NCBI RefSeq assembly: GCF_003443875.1
Contig: NZ_CP027482.1
Span: 1,984,001-2,048,000 of the forward strand
Origin: Aeromicrobium sp. A1-2
GTDB taxonomy: Bacteria > Actinomycetota > Actinomycetes > Propionibacteriales > Nocardioidaceae
DNA length: 64,000 bases
Reading direction: 5' to 3'
In this document: positions 53,862 to 64,000 of the stretch, piece by piece
Layout: each line of letters opens with the position of its first letter
Numbering within the stretch: the stretch's first letter is position 1
Position numbers and translations under genes: made by a program
The notes under the pieces: generated by a model
The model's database searches: none
Told to the model about the DNA's origin: nothing
What the model saw: the letters and a program-made list of their open reading frames with translations, nothing else

Positions 53862-54065
53862 GGCGAATCCCCCGGCGTACGGGCGGGACATCCTGTGGGA
53901 CGATCCCGCTTTGACCGAAACCTACCGGCGGACGGCGACGGCGGCCAGTGCAGGCGCACCCGCGGCGCCGAGATACCCGTCTGACGATGTGCGGCGGGAC
54001 AGCGCGGGTCAAGATCGCCCCACGTGGTCCAAGATGGGGTCAGCATCGCCGAGCCGAGGAGGGGC

Positions 54066-56333
54066 ATGACCAAGGCCTACGTCATCCTCGGCGCCCTCGT
54101 GATGGCGATCTACCTCGTCGTCCCCCGGACAGCCAGCGACGTGCTGTACGTACTCGTCGGGCTGTCGTGCGTCGCAGCCATCGTCGTGGGCGTTCGGGTC
54201 AACCGGCCGCTCAAGCGCACACCGTGGCTGCTCCTCGCGGCAGGCCAGGCCGCCGCCGTCACGGGTGACATCCTGTTCGCGACGGTCGGCACGGATCGTC
54301 GCACGCCGTCGGCGGCCGACATCGCATTCCTGGTCAGCTACCTTCTCCTCGCCGCCGGCATCGGAGCACTGATCCGTGACCGCCGTCCTCGTCACGATGT
54401 CCCCGGGCTCGTGGACAGCGCGATCGTCACGATCGGCTTCGGGCTGCTGCTGTGGGTGTTCGTGGCGAGTCCGATCCTCGAAAACGGCGAGGTACCGGCG
54501 ATCGAGCGGGCCGTCGATGTGGCCTATCCGGTCTGCGACATCCTGCTCCTGGCGATGGCGCTCCGCCTGATGACCGTCCCCGGCACGCGTTCCGCGTCGT
54601 TCCGTCTCATGATCGGCGCGATCGTTCCGCTCATCGTCGCCGATGCGGTCTGGGCCGCGACCGCCACTGACGCCGGGGCGCTTCGCCAGCTCGACCTGCT
54701 CTGGATCGCCAGCTACGTCCTGCGGGGGGCCGCGGCTCTGCACCCGACGATGGCCCAGCTTTCCAGCCCGACAAACGTCCGGGTCGCCCCGTTCACGTCT
54801 CGCCGCCTTGTGGCGCTGACCTGTGCGGTCCTGATCGGACCCCTGTTGATGGTCGCGCAGTGGGCGTTCGGGCTCCGCGTAGAGGTGTGGGTCGTCGTGC
54901 TGGCGGCCAGCGCGGTGTCCCTCCTGGTCGTGTGGCGGATGGCCTATAACATCGAGGAGATCCGCGCGACGGTCCTCCAGCGCGACCGGCTGCAGGCAGA
55001 CCTGTGCGAACAATCCTCACGTGACTTGCTGACGGGCCTGTCCAACGGTCCGCACATGCGCGAGTTGATCGGCGCTGCCCTGCGCCGAAGCCGGACCGAG
55101 GGCCCCCCGGTCAGCCTGCTGCTCGTCGGTTTGGACGACTTCACGCAGGTCAACGATCAATTCGGCCACGGCGTCGGAGATGCGGCGCTCAGCGAGGTGG
55201 GTCATCGGTTCCAGGAGGAAGTGCGCGACTCCGGCTCGGTCGGACGCATGGGCGGCGTTCAGTACGTCGTCCTGATCGACCCGGGAGAGTCCGAACGCGA
55301 TGCGGTGGCGCTCGCGGGGCGCCTGCTGGCCGCGGTCCAGCGCCCCATCAGGGTGGGTGGCCAGCGGATCTCGGCGACCGCTTGCGTCGGAGTGGCGACC
55401 AGCCTGGACGGCGGGACCGACCCCGACGCGCTCCTGCACCAGGGGGGGATCGCGCTGCGACGGGCCCACGACGCCGGGCGCGGTCAGATCGAGCTCTTCG
55501 GTCAGGCGCTGCGGAGCGAGATCGGCGAGCTGGCAAAGGTCGAGGCGGCCCTGGCGGCCGGAATGTCTAATGGCGATCTGGAAATCTGGTATCGACCCGT
55601 CGTGGCCGTGCGGACCGAGATCCTCGACGGATACGAGGCTCAGATCGTGTGGCGTCACCCGTCCCACGGGGTGCAGGATCCAGACAGCTTCCTGGCCCTC
55701 GCAGCAGCGTCGGACCTGATCTGCCAGCTCGACCGCTGGCTGCTCAGCCGGGCGACGGGCGCCATGGCCGACCTCACGGCAGCCGATCCGGCCCGGTTCG
55801 AGGACCTGACGATCTCGGTGACGATCTCGGGGCGGACGCTGGCTGACCCCGGCATGGTCGACCACGTCCGCGCGGTCCTGCACAGCTCCGGACTGGAGCC
55901 GCACCGGTTGACGATCGGCGTCACCGAGATGGTGCTCGTCGACGTGCCGAACGTCGCTCTCCCTCTCGCTGCGCTGCGCCGCGCTGGTGTGTTCGTCTGC
56001 ATCGAGGACTTCGGCACCGGACGCACCCCGATCGCACAGCTGCAGCACCTCCCGGCTGACGCCCTGAAGATCGATCGGGAGCTGCTCACATCGACACATC
56101 CGGGTGCCGACGACCTGCTCAGGTTGCTGGTCGACGCCGCGCACGGGTGTGGGCTCCTGGTCGTGGCAGATGGTGTCGACGGGCTGGACGGGCTGGACTC
56201 CTTGAGGACGCTCGCCTGCGACTCGGCTCTCGGGATGTATGCCGCCACGCCACGCCCCTCGGACGGCCTCGTCGCCACGAGTCCAGTTGACCCGAAGGGG
56301 CGTCAGCTCTGGATCGTGCCCGAGGATACGTGA
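54066..56333 (+). CDS. Membrane protein with degenerate GGDEF and EAL domains
   Basis: The first 300 residues hold about nine membrane helices (MHYT/MASE-like, type unclear). A GGDEF domain follows in which GGDEF reads GGVQY at about residue 395, then an EAL domain in which EAL reads EAQ (about 523), the DDFGTG motif reads EDFGTG and VVAEGVE reads VVADGVD. Key catalytic acids are thus altered in both, so it probably does not make or break cyclic di-GMP and may bind it. GAGGAGG precedes the ATG. 755 residues. Confidence 0.85.
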   Translation: MTKAYVILGALVMAIYLVVPRTASDVLYVLVGLSCVAAIVVGVRVNRPLKRTPWLLLAAGQAAAVTGDILFATVGTDRRTPSAADIAFLVSYLLLAAGIGALIRDRRPRHDVPGLVDSAIVTIGFGLLLWVFVASPILENGEVPAIERAVDVAYPVCDILLLAMALRLMTVPGTRSASFRLMIGAIVPLIVADAVWAATATDAGALRQLDLLWIASYVLRGAAALHPTMAQLSSPTNVRVAPFTSRRLVALTCAVLIGPLLMVAQWAFGLRVEVWVVVLAASAVSLLVVWRMAYNIEEIRATVLQRDRLQADLCEQSSRDLLTGLSNGPHMRELIGAALRRSRTEGPPVSLLLVGLDDFTQVNDQFGHGVGDAALSEVGHRFQEEVRDSGSVGRMGGVQYVVLIDPGESERDAVALAGRLLAAVQRPIRVGGQRISATACVGVATSLDGGTDPDALLHQGGIALRRAHDAGRGQIELFGQALRSEIGELAKVEAALAAGMSNGDLEIWYRPVVAVRTEILDGYEAQIVWRHPSHGVQDPDSFLALAAASDLICQLDRWLLSRATGAMADLTAADPARFEDLTISVTISGRTLADPGMVDHVRAVLHSSGLEPHRLTIGVTEMVLVDVPNVALPLAALRRAGVFVCIEDFGTGRTPIAQLQHLPADALKIDRELLTSTHPGADDLLRLLVDAAHGCGLLVVADGVDGLDGLDSLRTLACDSALGMYAATPRPSDGLVATSPVDPKGRQLWIVPEDT

Positions 56334-56938
56334 GACCGCCCCACGGCGCCTGATGCCAGGCGCACCTCGGTGTACGGCAGGAAGAACTGCACGATCGGTC
56401 CGATAGCCAGGGCATACAGCACCGTGCCCAGACCCACTGTGCCGCCGAGCAGGAAGCCGGCCACGACCACAGAGACTTCGATGACGGTCCGCCAGACCCG
56501 GACGCTGTGTCCCGTGCGTCGAACCAGTCCGAGCCACAAACCGTCCCGAGGTCCGGGACCCAGCTGCGCACCGATGTAGAGCGCGCCGGCGAAGCCGTTG
56601 CCAACCACGCCACCGATCAGCAGGAGCGCCCGCAGCCAGAGTGCATCGGGCTGGGCGATGACCGCGATCCCGAAGTCGGCGGCCAGCCCGATCACGATGA
56701 CGTTGAGCACGGTGCCGACGCCGGGCATCTGCCGCAGCGGGATCCACAGCAGCAGCACTGCGGCCCCGACCATGATGACGACCTGGCCGAAGGTCAGCGG
56801 CACGTGGTGGGCCAGACCCTCGTGGAACACGTCCCACGGATCCAGGCCGAGGGTCGACTCGACCAACATGGCCATCGTGAAGCCGTAGAGGAACAAGCCC
56901 AGCAGGAGCCTCGCCAGGCGCGCGGTCATCCCGCTCAT
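56303..56938 (-). CDS. YczE/YyaS-type integral membrane protein
   Basis: About six membrane helices; MLVESTLGLDPWDVFHEGLA and GAQLGPGPRDGLWLGLVRR are typical of the YczE family. 211 residues from the ATG at 56938; an upstream ATG at 56962 is an alternative. It overlaps the small ORF upstream by ATGA and converges with the GGDEF/EAL gene with a 31-base overlap. The divergent MocR gene matches the known yczR-yczE type pairing. Confidence 0.8.
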   Translation of the reverse strand: MSGMTARLARLLLGLFLYGFTMAMLVESTLGLDPWDVFHEGLAHHVPLTFGQVVIMVGAAVLLLWIPLRQMPGVGTVLNVIVIGLAADFGIAVIAQPDALWLRALLLIGGVVGNGFAGALYIGAQLGPGPRDGLWLGLVRRTGHSVRVWRTVIEVSVVVAGFLLGGTVGLGTVLYALAIGPIVQFFLPYTEVRLASGAVGRSHVSSGTIQS

Positions 56939-57093
56939 CGCTGGAGCTCCTGAACGAGCCATGACCCGGCCTCCGCGACGTGGCTGCTTGGAGCATGGCG
57001 CGATCCATGGCCGTCCCACGCGACAGGACGCGCGAGGGAGCCGCACGCACCCAGCAGGAGCGCGAAGAGCGTCACGACGGTGAGGATGTCCAT
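56935..57093 (-). CDS. Small putative lipoprotein upstream of the YczE gene
   Basis: 52 codons beginning MDILTVVTLFALLLGACGSL: a short signal peptide with a lipobox-like LGAC. The C-terminal half is polar. Its stop overlaps the YczE start (ATGA), and CAGAAT six bases upstream of the ATG fits a leaderless -10. Codon use is GC3-rich in the first half. I recognise no family. It may be a membrane partner, or a leader ORF that couples translation. Confidence 0.5.
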   Translation of the reverse strand: MDILTVVTLFALLLGACGSLARPVAWDGHGSRHAPSSHVAEAGSWLVQELQR

Positions 57094-57119
57094 GCATCCA
57101 TTCTGACCACGATTGGCCC

Positions 57120-57161
57120 TTGATCACATAGCCAATAGTGGGATAGTGGCCATGTGGCTAT
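57120..57161 (+). promoter_or_regulatory. mocR promoter and operator repeats
   Basis: TTGATC (57120-57125) and GATAGT (57142-57147) spaced 16 bases put transcription start at the GTG at 57154. Overlapping are two direct ATAGTGG copies (57135-57141 and 57143-57149) and the inverted pair ATAGCCA (57128-57134) / TGGCTAT (57155-57161). MocR regulators bind such repeats. Binding would block both divergent promoters. Confidence 0.6.
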
Positions 57162-58602
57162 CACCGTCTCCCCGCGCCGACTTGCCGACCTGCTCGGACC
57201 CTCGAGCGGGAGCGGCCCTGCGTACCGCGAGATTGCTGACGGGATCCGGCTGCTCGTGGTCGACGGCCGGGTGCCCGATGGATCGCGACTCCCGAGCGAG
57301 CGCGAGCTGGCCGTCGCCCTCGGGGTGAGCCGCACGACCACGACCCGGGTCTACGCCGAGCTCCGCGACTCGGGGCTGCTCCGGTCGCGCCGGGGCTCGG
57401 GCAGCGTCGTCAACGTACCGATCGCGGCGTCCAGCGCCAGCAGTCTGATCATCACTCCCGACGATGCCGACACGATCGCCCTGACCTATTCGGCGCCGGT
57501 CGGGCCCCCCGGCCTCGCCCGGGCGTTCGAGGCGGCCGTGAGCCGACTGCCGGGGCTCCTGTCGACGACCGGATACCTGCCGGACGGGCTCCCTGCGCTG
57601 CGCCAGATCCTGGCGCAGCGCTACACCGACGAAGGTCTGCCGACCGACCCCGACCAGATCATCGTGACTAGCGGGGCGATGGGCGCGGTCTCACTCCTGG
57701 CCCGCACGCTGCTGACCCGCGGGCAGCGGATCGTCGTTGAGGGCGCGAGCTATCCGCACGCCCACGAGTCGCTCGCCGCGGCGGGCGGACGTCTCACCGC
57801 CTTGCCGATCGACGATCGGCCCTGGTCTCCCGATGCGGTGCGCGCTGCGCTGGCCGGCGCGCCGCACCGCGCGGCGTACATCGTCCCGGACTTCCACAAT
57901 CCGACCGCTGCGGTGATGGACCACGAGGAGCGGTTGGCCTGGGCGCACGCGTTGCGCCGCCACGATGTCGTCCCGGTGATCGACGAGTCGCTGCGCGAGA
58001 TCAACCTCGACGGGATCGAGATGCCGCCGGTCTTTGCGACCTACGACCCGCGGGCGCTGCTGATCGGCTCATCATCGAAGTCCTACTGGGGCGGGCTGCG
58101 GGTCGGTTGGATCCGGGCACCACGTAGCGCGATCATGCCGATCATCCAGGCCCGCATGATGGACGACCTAGGGTCGTCGGCGTTCGACCAGCTGGTGCTT
58201 GCCGAACTGTTGACCGAGGGCGGGCAAACCGCCGCGGCCGGACGGGCGAGGCTGCGAGCGGCCCGAGACCACCTGCTTGCCGAACTGGCCCAGGAGATGC
58301 CCGAGATCGTCGCGCCGTGCCCGGCCGGCGGCCTCAGCCTGTGGGTCACGCTGCCGAGCCGGATGTCTTCGCGCCTGACGACGGCGGCCGAACGGCACGG
58401 GCTGCTGCTGACCCCCGGGCCACGCTTCTTCGCCTCGGCGGGCGCCACCGGCGAACGGCACCTGCGGCTTCCGTACACCCAGTCGCACGAGACCCTCACC
58501 GAGGCGGTCCGTCGACTGCGTCGGGCGTACGACGACGTCGTCAACAACACCGCGACGACGTCCCGGCGGGATCACCACGACACGCTCGAGCTCATTGCCT
58601 GA
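57154..58602 (+). CDS. MocR-family regulator (GntR HTH plus aminotransferase domain)
   Basis: GntR-type winged helix at residues 20-90 (SRLPSERELAVALGVSRTTT, GLLRSRRGSGSVV) fused to a class I aminotransferase fold with the PLP Lys in LIGSSSKSYWGGLRVGWI. 482 residues, GTG start. Divergent from the YczE-type gene. Probably PLP-dependent and self-regulated. Confidence 0.88.
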   Translation: MAITVSPRRLADLLGPSSGSGPAYREIADGIRLLVVDGRVPDGSRLPSERELAVALGVSRTTTTRVYAELRDSGLLRSRRGSGSVVNVPIAASSASSLIITPDDADTIALTYSAPVGPPGLARAFEAAVSRLPGLLSTTGYLPDGLPALRQILAQRYTDEGLPTDPDQIIVTSGAMGAVSLLARTLLTRGQRIVVEGASYPHAHESLAAAGGRLTALPIDDRPWSPDAVRAALAGAPHRAAYIVPDFHNPTAAVMDHEERLAWAHALRRHDVVPVIDESLREINLDGIEMPPVFATYDPRALLIGSSSKSYWGGLRVGWIRAPRSAIMPIIQARMMDDLGSSAFDQLVLAELLTEGGQTAAAGRARLRAARDHLLAELAQEMPEIVAPCPAGGLSLWVTLPSRMSSRLTTAAERHGLLLTPGPRFFASAGATGERHLRLPYTQSHETLTEAVRRLRRAYDDVVNNTATTSRRDHHDTLELIA

Positions 58603-58633
58603 CCCGACCTCACGCCGCCTCCAGGTCAAGACA

Positions 58634-58699
58634 CCGCTGGGCCTGACGTTTCTGCTGTGCCGACACGGTGTGTCGGCACAGAAACGTCAGGCCCAGCGG
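58634..58699. repeat. Long near-perfect palindrome between mocR and ilvC
   Basis: A 33-base left arm (58634-58666) and a 30-base right arm (58670-58699) are fully complementary except for a 3-base insertion in the left arm; the loop is GGT. The tips read CCGCTGGGCC and GTGTCGGCAC. It lies between convergent mocR and ilvC. There is no U-run. It could be a bidirectional terminator or a copy of a genome-wide repetitive palindrome. Confidence 0.8.
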
Positions 58700-58709
58700 G
58701 GAGGTGAGG

Positions 58710-60284
<1,575 letters not shown>

Positions 60285-60285
<1 letters not shown>

Positions 60286-62051
60286 CAGAGGTCCTCCTCA
60301 TCCCACTCTGGCGCGAGGTCTCGCGCGATCTGGATGGCATCGTTGCTGGCGCCGCCGTGGACCATGGGCCACACCATGGCGTCCCGCTCGACCACGAAGT
60401 CGATCACGACCGGACGATCGGTGATCGCCATGGCCTTCTCGATCGTCGCGTCGAGGTCGGCCTCGCTGTCACACCGCAGGCCCACGCAGCCGTAGGCATC
60501 GGCGAGCTTGACGAAGTCGGGGATGCGGCGGGCGCCGATCGACTCCGGCCCGGTGTTGAGGTCGGTGTTGGAGTAGCGACCCTCGTAGAGCAGCGTCTGC
60601 CACTGGCGCACCATGCCGAGCGAGGAGTTGTTGATGACCGCGACCTTGATCGGGATGCCCTCGATCGCGCACGTGGCGAGCTCCTGGTTGGTCATCTGGA
60701 AGCAGCCATCGCCATCGATGGCCCAGACGACGCTGCCCGGCAGACCCACCTGGGCGCCCATCGCGGCGGGAACCGCGTAGCCCATCGTGCCGGCGCCACC
60801 GGAGTTGAGCCACTGGCGCGGACGTTCGTAGTCGACGTAGTGCGCGGCCCACATCTGGTGCTGGCCGACACCCGCGACGTACGTGGCCTCCGAGCCGGCG
60901 ATCGCGCTGATGCGCTCAATGACGGTCTGCGGCGCCAGGCCCGTGTCGGGCTTGTCGTAGCCGACGGGGTACTTCGCCTTGACGCCCAGCATCTGCGACT
61001 TCCAGGCGGAGTAGTCGCCCTCGACGCCATCTTCGGCGGCCTGCTTGCGCAGCGTCGAGACCAGATCGGCGATGACCTCACGGCAGTCGCCCACGATCGG
61101 GACGTCCGCGGTGCGGTTCTTGGAGATCTCGGCCGGGTCGATGTCGGCGTGGATGATCTTGGCGAGCGGCGCGAACGACGACAGCTGGCCGGTGACGCGA
61201 TCGTCGAACCGCGCACCCAGCGTGATCAGGAGATCACTCTTCTGCAGCGCGGACACTGCGGCGACGGTTCCGTGCATCCCGGGCATGCCCAGGTGCAGCT
61301 CGTGCGAGTCGGGGAACGCTCCGCGCGCCATCAGGGTCGTGACGACCGGGATCTGCGTCATCTCAGCGAGGATCTTGAGCTCTTCGGCCGCGTCCGCCTT
61401 GATGACACCGCCGCCGACGTACAGGACCGGACGCTCCGACGCCGCGATGAGGCGCGCCGCCTCACGGACCTGCTTGCCGTGGGGGCGGGTCGTCGGACGG
61501 TAGCCGGGCAGCGCCAGCTCGGTCGGCCACGCGAACGTCGTCATGGCCTGCAGGACGTCCTTGGGGACGTCGACCAGGACCGGTCCGGGACGACCTGTGC
61601 TGGCGATGTGGAACGCCTCGGCGATCACCAGCGGGATCTCGTCGGCGTCGGTCACCAGGAAGCTGTGCTTGGTGATCGGCATCGTGATGCCGCGGATGTC
61701 GGCCTCCTGGAAGCCGTCCGTGCCGATCAGGTGGGTCGCGACCTGGCCCGTGATCGCGACGATCGGGACCGAGTCCATGTACGCATCGGCGATCGCAGTC
61801 ACGAGGTTCGTCGCGCCCGGGCCGGAGGTCGCCATGCAGACGCCGACCTTGCCGGTGACCATCGCGTAGCCCTGCGCTGCGTGCCCGGCACCCTGTTCGT
61901 GACGGACCAGGATGTGGCGGATCTTCTCGGAGTCGAAGAGGGGGGCGTACGCGGGCAGGATCGCACCGCCCGGAATGCCGAAGATGGTGTCAACGTCGGC
62001 GTGCTCCAGCGCCCGCACGAGGCTCTGTGCCCCCGTGAGCTGCTCGGTCAT
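60285..62051 (-). CDS. ilvB: Acetolactate synthase large subunit
   Basis: ThDP/FAD enzyme forming acetolactate or acetohydroxybutyrate. The catalytic Glu is in the [16 protein letters not shown] segment; the ThDP motif is [19 protein letters not shown] to [12 protein letters not shown]. 588 residues from [16 protein letters not shown], preceded by AAGGAC. An in-frame ATG at 62108 lies within the terminator U-run and is unlikely. Attenuator upstream. Confidence 0.96.
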
Positions 62052-62108
62052 GATGTCGTCCTTTGTTTCGGTCAATCGTATGTCGTCAAGTGACCCGGCT
62101 GTTCGCAT

Positions 62109-62131
62109 AAAAAAATCCCTCGGCCCGAGGG
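62109..62131 (-). terminator. ilvB attenuator terminator
   Basis: On the minus strand CCCTCG-GGC-CGAGGG (6-7 bp) is followed by A and seven U. It lies between the leader ORF and ilvB. Upstream CGGCCC and downstream GGGCCG can pair as an alternative structure, as can GGCC/GGCC earlier in the leader, so antitermination is plausible. Confidence 0.85.
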
Positions 62132-62169
62132 CTATCGAGGGAGACGCGGGGCCGGATCAGGCCATCACG

Positions 62170-62202
62170 TCAAACGCGTACTACGAGAATCTCTGCATGC
62201 AC
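62170..62202 (-). CDS. ilvB leader peptide (Ile, Leu, Val)
   Basis: GTG-initiated ORF encoding MHAEILVVRV, in which five of the last six residues are branched-chain (ATT CTC GTA GTA CGC GTT). It ends 39 bases before the terminator. The promoter predicts transcription starting at this GTG. Equivalent leader peptides are known before ilvB in other actinobacteria. Confidence 0.85.
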   Translation of the reverse strand: MHAEILVVRV

Positions 62203-62208
62203 GACTCC

Positions 62209-62237
62209 AGTGTCGTCCGCGGACCCGCCGTGGTCAA
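62209..62237 (-). promoter_or_regulatory. ilvBNC promoter
   Basis: On the minus strand TTGACC (62237-62232), a 17-base spacer, then GACACT (62214-62209). Six bases later comes the leader GTG at 62202, so the leader peptide mRNA is leaderless. Confidence 0.75.
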
Positions 62238-62347
62238 GTGGTGAGACGACTCGTACCAACATGTGGACGCACGATCGAAGCTCACGGCAGCGGGGGTCGT
62301 CGATCGCGGGTCCGTGACCAGCGACCTCGGCGTACGCTCCTGGTTGC

Positions 62348-63802
62348 TCACCACGGCGACGCCTCGTAGTCCTTGAGGAACACCCCGTGGACGTCGTCGC
62401 CCGCCTCGCCGCGCACGATGGGGTCGTAGACGCGCGCGGCCCCGTCAACCAGGTCCAGCGGAGCCTTGAACCCCTCTTCGGCGAGCCGCAGCTTCGTCGG
62501 GTGCGGACGCTCGTCGGTGATCCAGCCGGTGTCGACGGCCGTCATGAGGATGCCGTCCTGCTCCAGCATCTCCCCCGCGCTGGTGCGGGTCAGCATGTTG
62601 AGCGCGGCCTTGGCCATGTTGGTGTGCGGATGCCCCGGCCCCTTGTAGCGGCGGCTGAACTGGCCCTCCATCGCCGAGACGTTGACGACATACGTCCGCT
62701 CGGCTGCTGCTGCGGCCATCGACGGTCGGAGCCGGCTGACGAGGATGAACGGAGCGGTCGTGTTGCACAACTGCACCTCGAGCAGCTCCAACGCGTCGAC
62801 CTCGTGGACCCGCTGGGTCCAGCTGTTGACGTCGACGGTGTCCGGCACGAGCCCACCCGCGTCGATCCGCTCGAGATCGGCCGAGCCCGCCGACAGCGCC
62901 AGCGACGTCAGCTCCTCCGCGGTGTGCGCGTCACCCGCGAGCACCGGGTGTGCGGCGACGGACCCGACCAGCGCCGCGGGGTGCGCATCGCTGGTGTGCC
63001 CGAAGGTCAACAGCTCAGGCAGCGGGCCATCCGGCAGCGGCGCCGACTCGGCCTCGGCCAGCGGAGCGTAGGCGCCGGGGGTGCGCCGCACGGTCTGCGC
63101 AGCGTTGTTGATCAGGATGTCGAGCGGACCTTGTGCGGCGACCGCGTCCGCCAGCCCCACGACCTGGGCAGGATCACGCAGATCGATGCCGACGATCCGC
63201 AGACGATGGATCCAGTCCGCGCTGTCGTGCATCGCGGTGAACCGGCGCACCGCATCGTGCGGGAACCGGGTCGTGATCGTGGTGTGCGCGCCGTCCCGAA
63301 GCAGTCGCAGGGCGATGTACATCCCGATCTTGGCGCGTCCTCCGGTCAGGAGTGCACGGCGACCTGTGAGGTCTGTGCGGGCGTCGCGCTTCGACCGGTT
63401 CAACGCGGCGCAGGCCGGGCACAGCTGGTGGTAGAACGCGTCCACCGCGGTGTACTTCTGCTTGCAGATGTAGCAGGGGCGCGCAACCAGCAGCGTGCCC
63501 GCCGACGCACCGGCGGCATTCGAGACCAGCGGGATGCCCTCGGTCTCGTCGTCGATGCGGGTCGGCGATCCGGTCGCGGTCGCGGCAACGACCGCGCGAT
63601 CGGCGGCGGCGACCTCGGCACGCTTGGCGAGCCTGCGGTGCTTCTTGACGTTCTTGTAGAACGTCCCGCAGGCGCGTCGGAGCGCGACGTAGTCGGGATC
63701 CTCCTCGTCGAGTCGCTCGGCGGCAGCGAGCACCTTCAGCGCGACCGCAAGCTCGTCGGGATCGATCAGGTCCGTCACGACCTCAGCCGCACACTGCGCC
63801 AT
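62348..63802 (-). CDS. SDR-family protein with N-terminal zinc-finger-like region
   Basis: About 150 N-terminal residues include [20 protein letters not shown] and C-A, a four-Cys putative zinc site. A short-chain dehydrogenase domain follows: [29 protein letters not shown] and [12 protein letters not shown]. The usual YxxxK reads TNMAK, so the catalytic Tyr is absent. 484 residues. The start overlaps the ilvD stop by 20 bases. Substrate and activity are unknown. Confidence 0.8.
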   Translation of the reverse strand: MAQCAAEVVTDLIDPDELAVALKVLAAAERLDEEDPDYVALRRACGTFYKNVKKHRRLAKRAEVAAADRAVVAATATGSPTRIDDETEGIPLVSNAAGASAGTLLVARPCYICKQKYTAVDAFYHQLCPACAALNRSKRDARTDLTGRRALLTGGRAKIGMYIALRLLRDGAHTTITTRFPHDAVRRFTAMHDSADWIHRLRIVGIDLRDPAQVVGLADAVAAQGPLDILINNAAQTVRRTPGAYAPLAEAESAPLPDGPLPELLTFGHTSDAHPAALVGSVAAHPVLAGDAHTAEELTSLALSAGSADLERIDAGGLVPDTVDVNSWTQRVHEVDALELLEVQLCNTTAPFILVSRLRPSMAAAAAERTYVVNVSAMEGQFSRRYKGPGHPHTNMAKAALNMLTRTSAGEMLEQDGILMTAVDTGWITDERPHPTKLRLAEEGFKAPLDLVDGAARVYDPIVRGEAGDDVHGVFLKDYEASPW

Positions 63803-64000
63803 CGGCCGCGGAGCTCACGAGCTTGCGGTACTTCGCCAGGACGCCGGTCGTGTACTTCGGCGGCATGGGCTCCCAACCGACCTTGCGGGCCTCGAGCTCG
63901 TCGGCATCGACCTCGACCTCGAGCGTGCGGTTGGCCATGTCGAGCACGATCGGGTCACCGTCCTTGACGAAGGCAATCGGTCCGCCGTCGACGGCCTCGG
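63783..64000 (-). CDS. ilvD: Dihydroxy-acid dehydratase, C-terminal fragment
   Basis: The C-terminal 72 residues fall inside the window and the gene runs off the right edge. [40 protein letters not shown] and [10 protein letters not shown] are the characteristic IlvD end. It supplies the third step of Ile and Val synthesis, upstream of the SDR gene and then ilvBNC on the same strand. Confidence 0.88.
   Translation of the reverse strand, partial: EAVDGGPIAFVKDGDPIVLDMANRTLEVEVDADELEARKVGWEPMPPKYTTGVLAKYRKLVSSAADGAVCG

Overview
The window is a gene-dense, high-GC chromosomal segment of an actinobacterium. Conserved gene order (cdsA-frr-pyrH-tsf-rpsB, rpsP-KH-rimM-trmD-rplS-rnhB, smc-thioesterase-ftsY-amtB-glnK-glnD-ffh, ilvBNC), GTG/TTG starts and many apparently leaderless promoters point to the Nocardioides/Aeromicrobium group of Propionibacteriales. 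That placement is inferred from content, not from a search. No rRNA, tRNA, CRISPR array, prophage or insertion sequence was seen.

Region by region. 1-14.5 kb: translation and envelope housekeeping, read mostly on the minus strand (ATP-grasp fragment, cdsA, frr, pyrH, tsf, rpsB; then xerC, dprA, comM, yraN; then DUF2469, rnhB, rplS, trmD, rimM, KH protein, rpsP). A TetR/cupin pair with an almost perfect 30-bp operator palindrome interrupts it near 10.4 kb. 14.6-22.7 kb: lipid-type metabolism and export (MpaB/DUF2236 protein with a divergent TetR and operator, enoyl-CoA hydratase, fatty acid hydroxylase, ArsC-like protein, heterodimeric ABC exporter, gluconokinase). 22.8-34.2 kb: protein targeting (ffh, ftsY), nitrogen control (amtB-glnK-glnD) and smc. 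The glnK-glnD gap carries a degenerate copy of the amtB/glnK junction and overlapping hairpins. 34.4-44.2 kb: two bPH2 membrane proteins, uracil-type permease, dusB, a lipoprotein, glyS, then a zinc uptake operon znuA-znuC-znuB-zur with a Zur-type palindrome over a leaderless start.

45-64 kb: branched-chain amino acid genes in several transcription units: cimA, ilvE, leuB, ilvC, ilvN, ilvB and the end of ilvD. Three units are preceded by short leader ORFs rich in the regulated amino acids: MQSISIIIDRRAGH before cimA, MRKQLVVIACRGRAS before leuB-ilvE, and MHAEILVVRV before ilvB-ilvN-ilvC. cimA and ilvB also have obvious U-tailed terminators between leader and gene. The codon sets differ (isoleucine only for cimA, mixed for the other two), so each unit probably senses a different combination of charged tRNAs. 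Between them lie aspA, an O-methyltransferase-like gene, an APC permease, a membrane GGDEF/EAL protein with both motifs degenerate, a YczE-type membrane protein with its divergent MocR regulator, and a long near-perfect palindrome between mocR and ilvC.
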